Shown one piece after another: positions 63,289 to 64,000 of a DNA stretch of 64,000 bases. Source of the DNA: Tetrahymena elliotti 4EA (taxonomy: Eukaryota > Ciliophora > Oligohymenophorea > Hymenostomatida > Tetrahymenidae); contig JH720304.1 of the NCBI GenBank assembly GCA_000231825.2, positions 826,718 to 890,717 on the forward strand, given 5' to 3'. The first letter of the stretch is position 1, and every line of letters begins with the position of its first letter. Both the position numbers and the translations under genes were made by a program. Under the pieces are notes generated by a model. The model was not told where the DNA came from. It made no database searches and was given only the letters and a program-made list of their open reading frames with translations.

Positions 63289-64000
63289 CTTCAAAATTTA
63301 AGATTATAAAAACTTAAAATGAAGTCTAAATAGTGAATTCAATATGCCTAATTTGTTAAGAGTGTACCAATTTTCCTTTTTTTATAATAGATTAACCTTA
63401 AAATTATTTAATACTTAGCTTTTATATTTAATCAAAAGAATACTTAAATATTCTTTTTAATATTTTATTTTTTATTTACTAAGGATTGAATATTATCATT
63501 TATCTAACAAAAGCTAAATTTTTGTTAAATATCAAAATTTCTTTGTTCTAATTTGATGTTACTAACATTGCTAAATCTAAAATTATGTAAACTTAATTTA
63601 ATGGTTGATATAAATAGTATTTTTGACCAGCATTTTAATCCCACTTTTACAAAAGTTTTTTAATTTCTAGAATAATGACCATTCAAAAAATTATTATATT
63701 TAAAGTTTTTTACCATATAAATAATGAAATAAATCTCTATTCTATTTTATCTAAACACTTAAATTCATTCAAATGAAATAATTTTTTTGATTTCAGTAAA
63801 TTATTTAACTTAATATTATTTTTAAATTGATATTTGCATTTTAATTTATCTTTTAAAAGACAATATGCTACTTTTGTAAAAAAATTTTTTGTTGTTTTTA
63901 AATTATTTAAAAATCTTGGCTAAATTCCATAAACAAATTTTAATAGAAAAAAGCAACTAAATTATTTTTTTTTAATCTATCTAATGAATTCATTTTATTT
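63289..64000. other. AT-rich flank to window end
   Basis: No protein-like frame; probably the promoter side of the minus-strand gene. Confidence 0.55.

Noticed and set aside
1..64000. tRNA, rRNA, CRISPR arrays, telomere (CCCCAA) repeats
   Set aside because: No cloverleaf-like B-box sequences, rRNA-like blocks, regularly spaced direct repeats or telomeric repeat runs were found by eye.

Overview
The window comes from the somatic (macronuclear-type) genome of an oligohymenophorean ciliate, most likely Tetrahymena or a close relative. DNA is extremely AT-rich. Long protein-like frames exist only if TAA and TAG are read as glutamine and TGA is the sole stop. Introns are mostly 40-150 bp, AT-rich and GT...AG. 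All gene models below use that code; intron edges were chosen by hand so that reading frame and protein similarity are preserved. No telomere repeats, tRNA, rRNA or CRISPR were seen.

Left part (1-31 kb), ordinary dispersed genes: a broken ABC-transporter copy (234-2120); a multi-pass membrane protein (3427-4547); an FHA-RING protein (5476-7210, minus); a leucine-rich-repeat-like protein (8286-9380); a GLTP-fold lipid-transfer protein (10221-10916, minus); a long F-box-like protein with a His/Asn/Gln-rich tail (12955-16471); an Asn/Ser/Gln-rich protein (18616-19731); the rRNA-processing factor RRP1/Nop52 (21579-24211); a Rab GTPase (24739-25487, minus); a small 4-TM protein (26028-26495); a WD40-like protein (27595-28632); and a TRIM-like protein with a Cys/His zinc-binding region, coiled coil and SPRY-like C-terminus (29297-31114).

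Right part (31.6-61.3 kb): six consecutive, same-strand paralogous genes, each 4.0-4.7 kb and encoding 1176-1499 residues. Each encodes a six-TM cation channel with a K+-type GYGD filter, a C-linker and cyclic-nucleotide-binding domain (CNBD), then a CCHC zinc knuckle, a long Gln/Asn/Ser-rich tail, and a short conserved F[DE]K..I[FY]xYYYPN-like motif near the C-terminus. All six share two phase-0 introns at the same positions (after a 23-31 codon first exon, and in the C-linker), which is strong evidence of tandem duplication. The S4 segments have almost no arginine/lysine, so the channels are probably cyclic-nucleotide gated rather than voltage gated. This array is the most interesting system in the window. 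A convergent Ser/Asn-rich gene (62011-63288, minus) closes the region.

The genes do not form an operon. Outside the array, neighbours show no functional relation that the sequence reveals.
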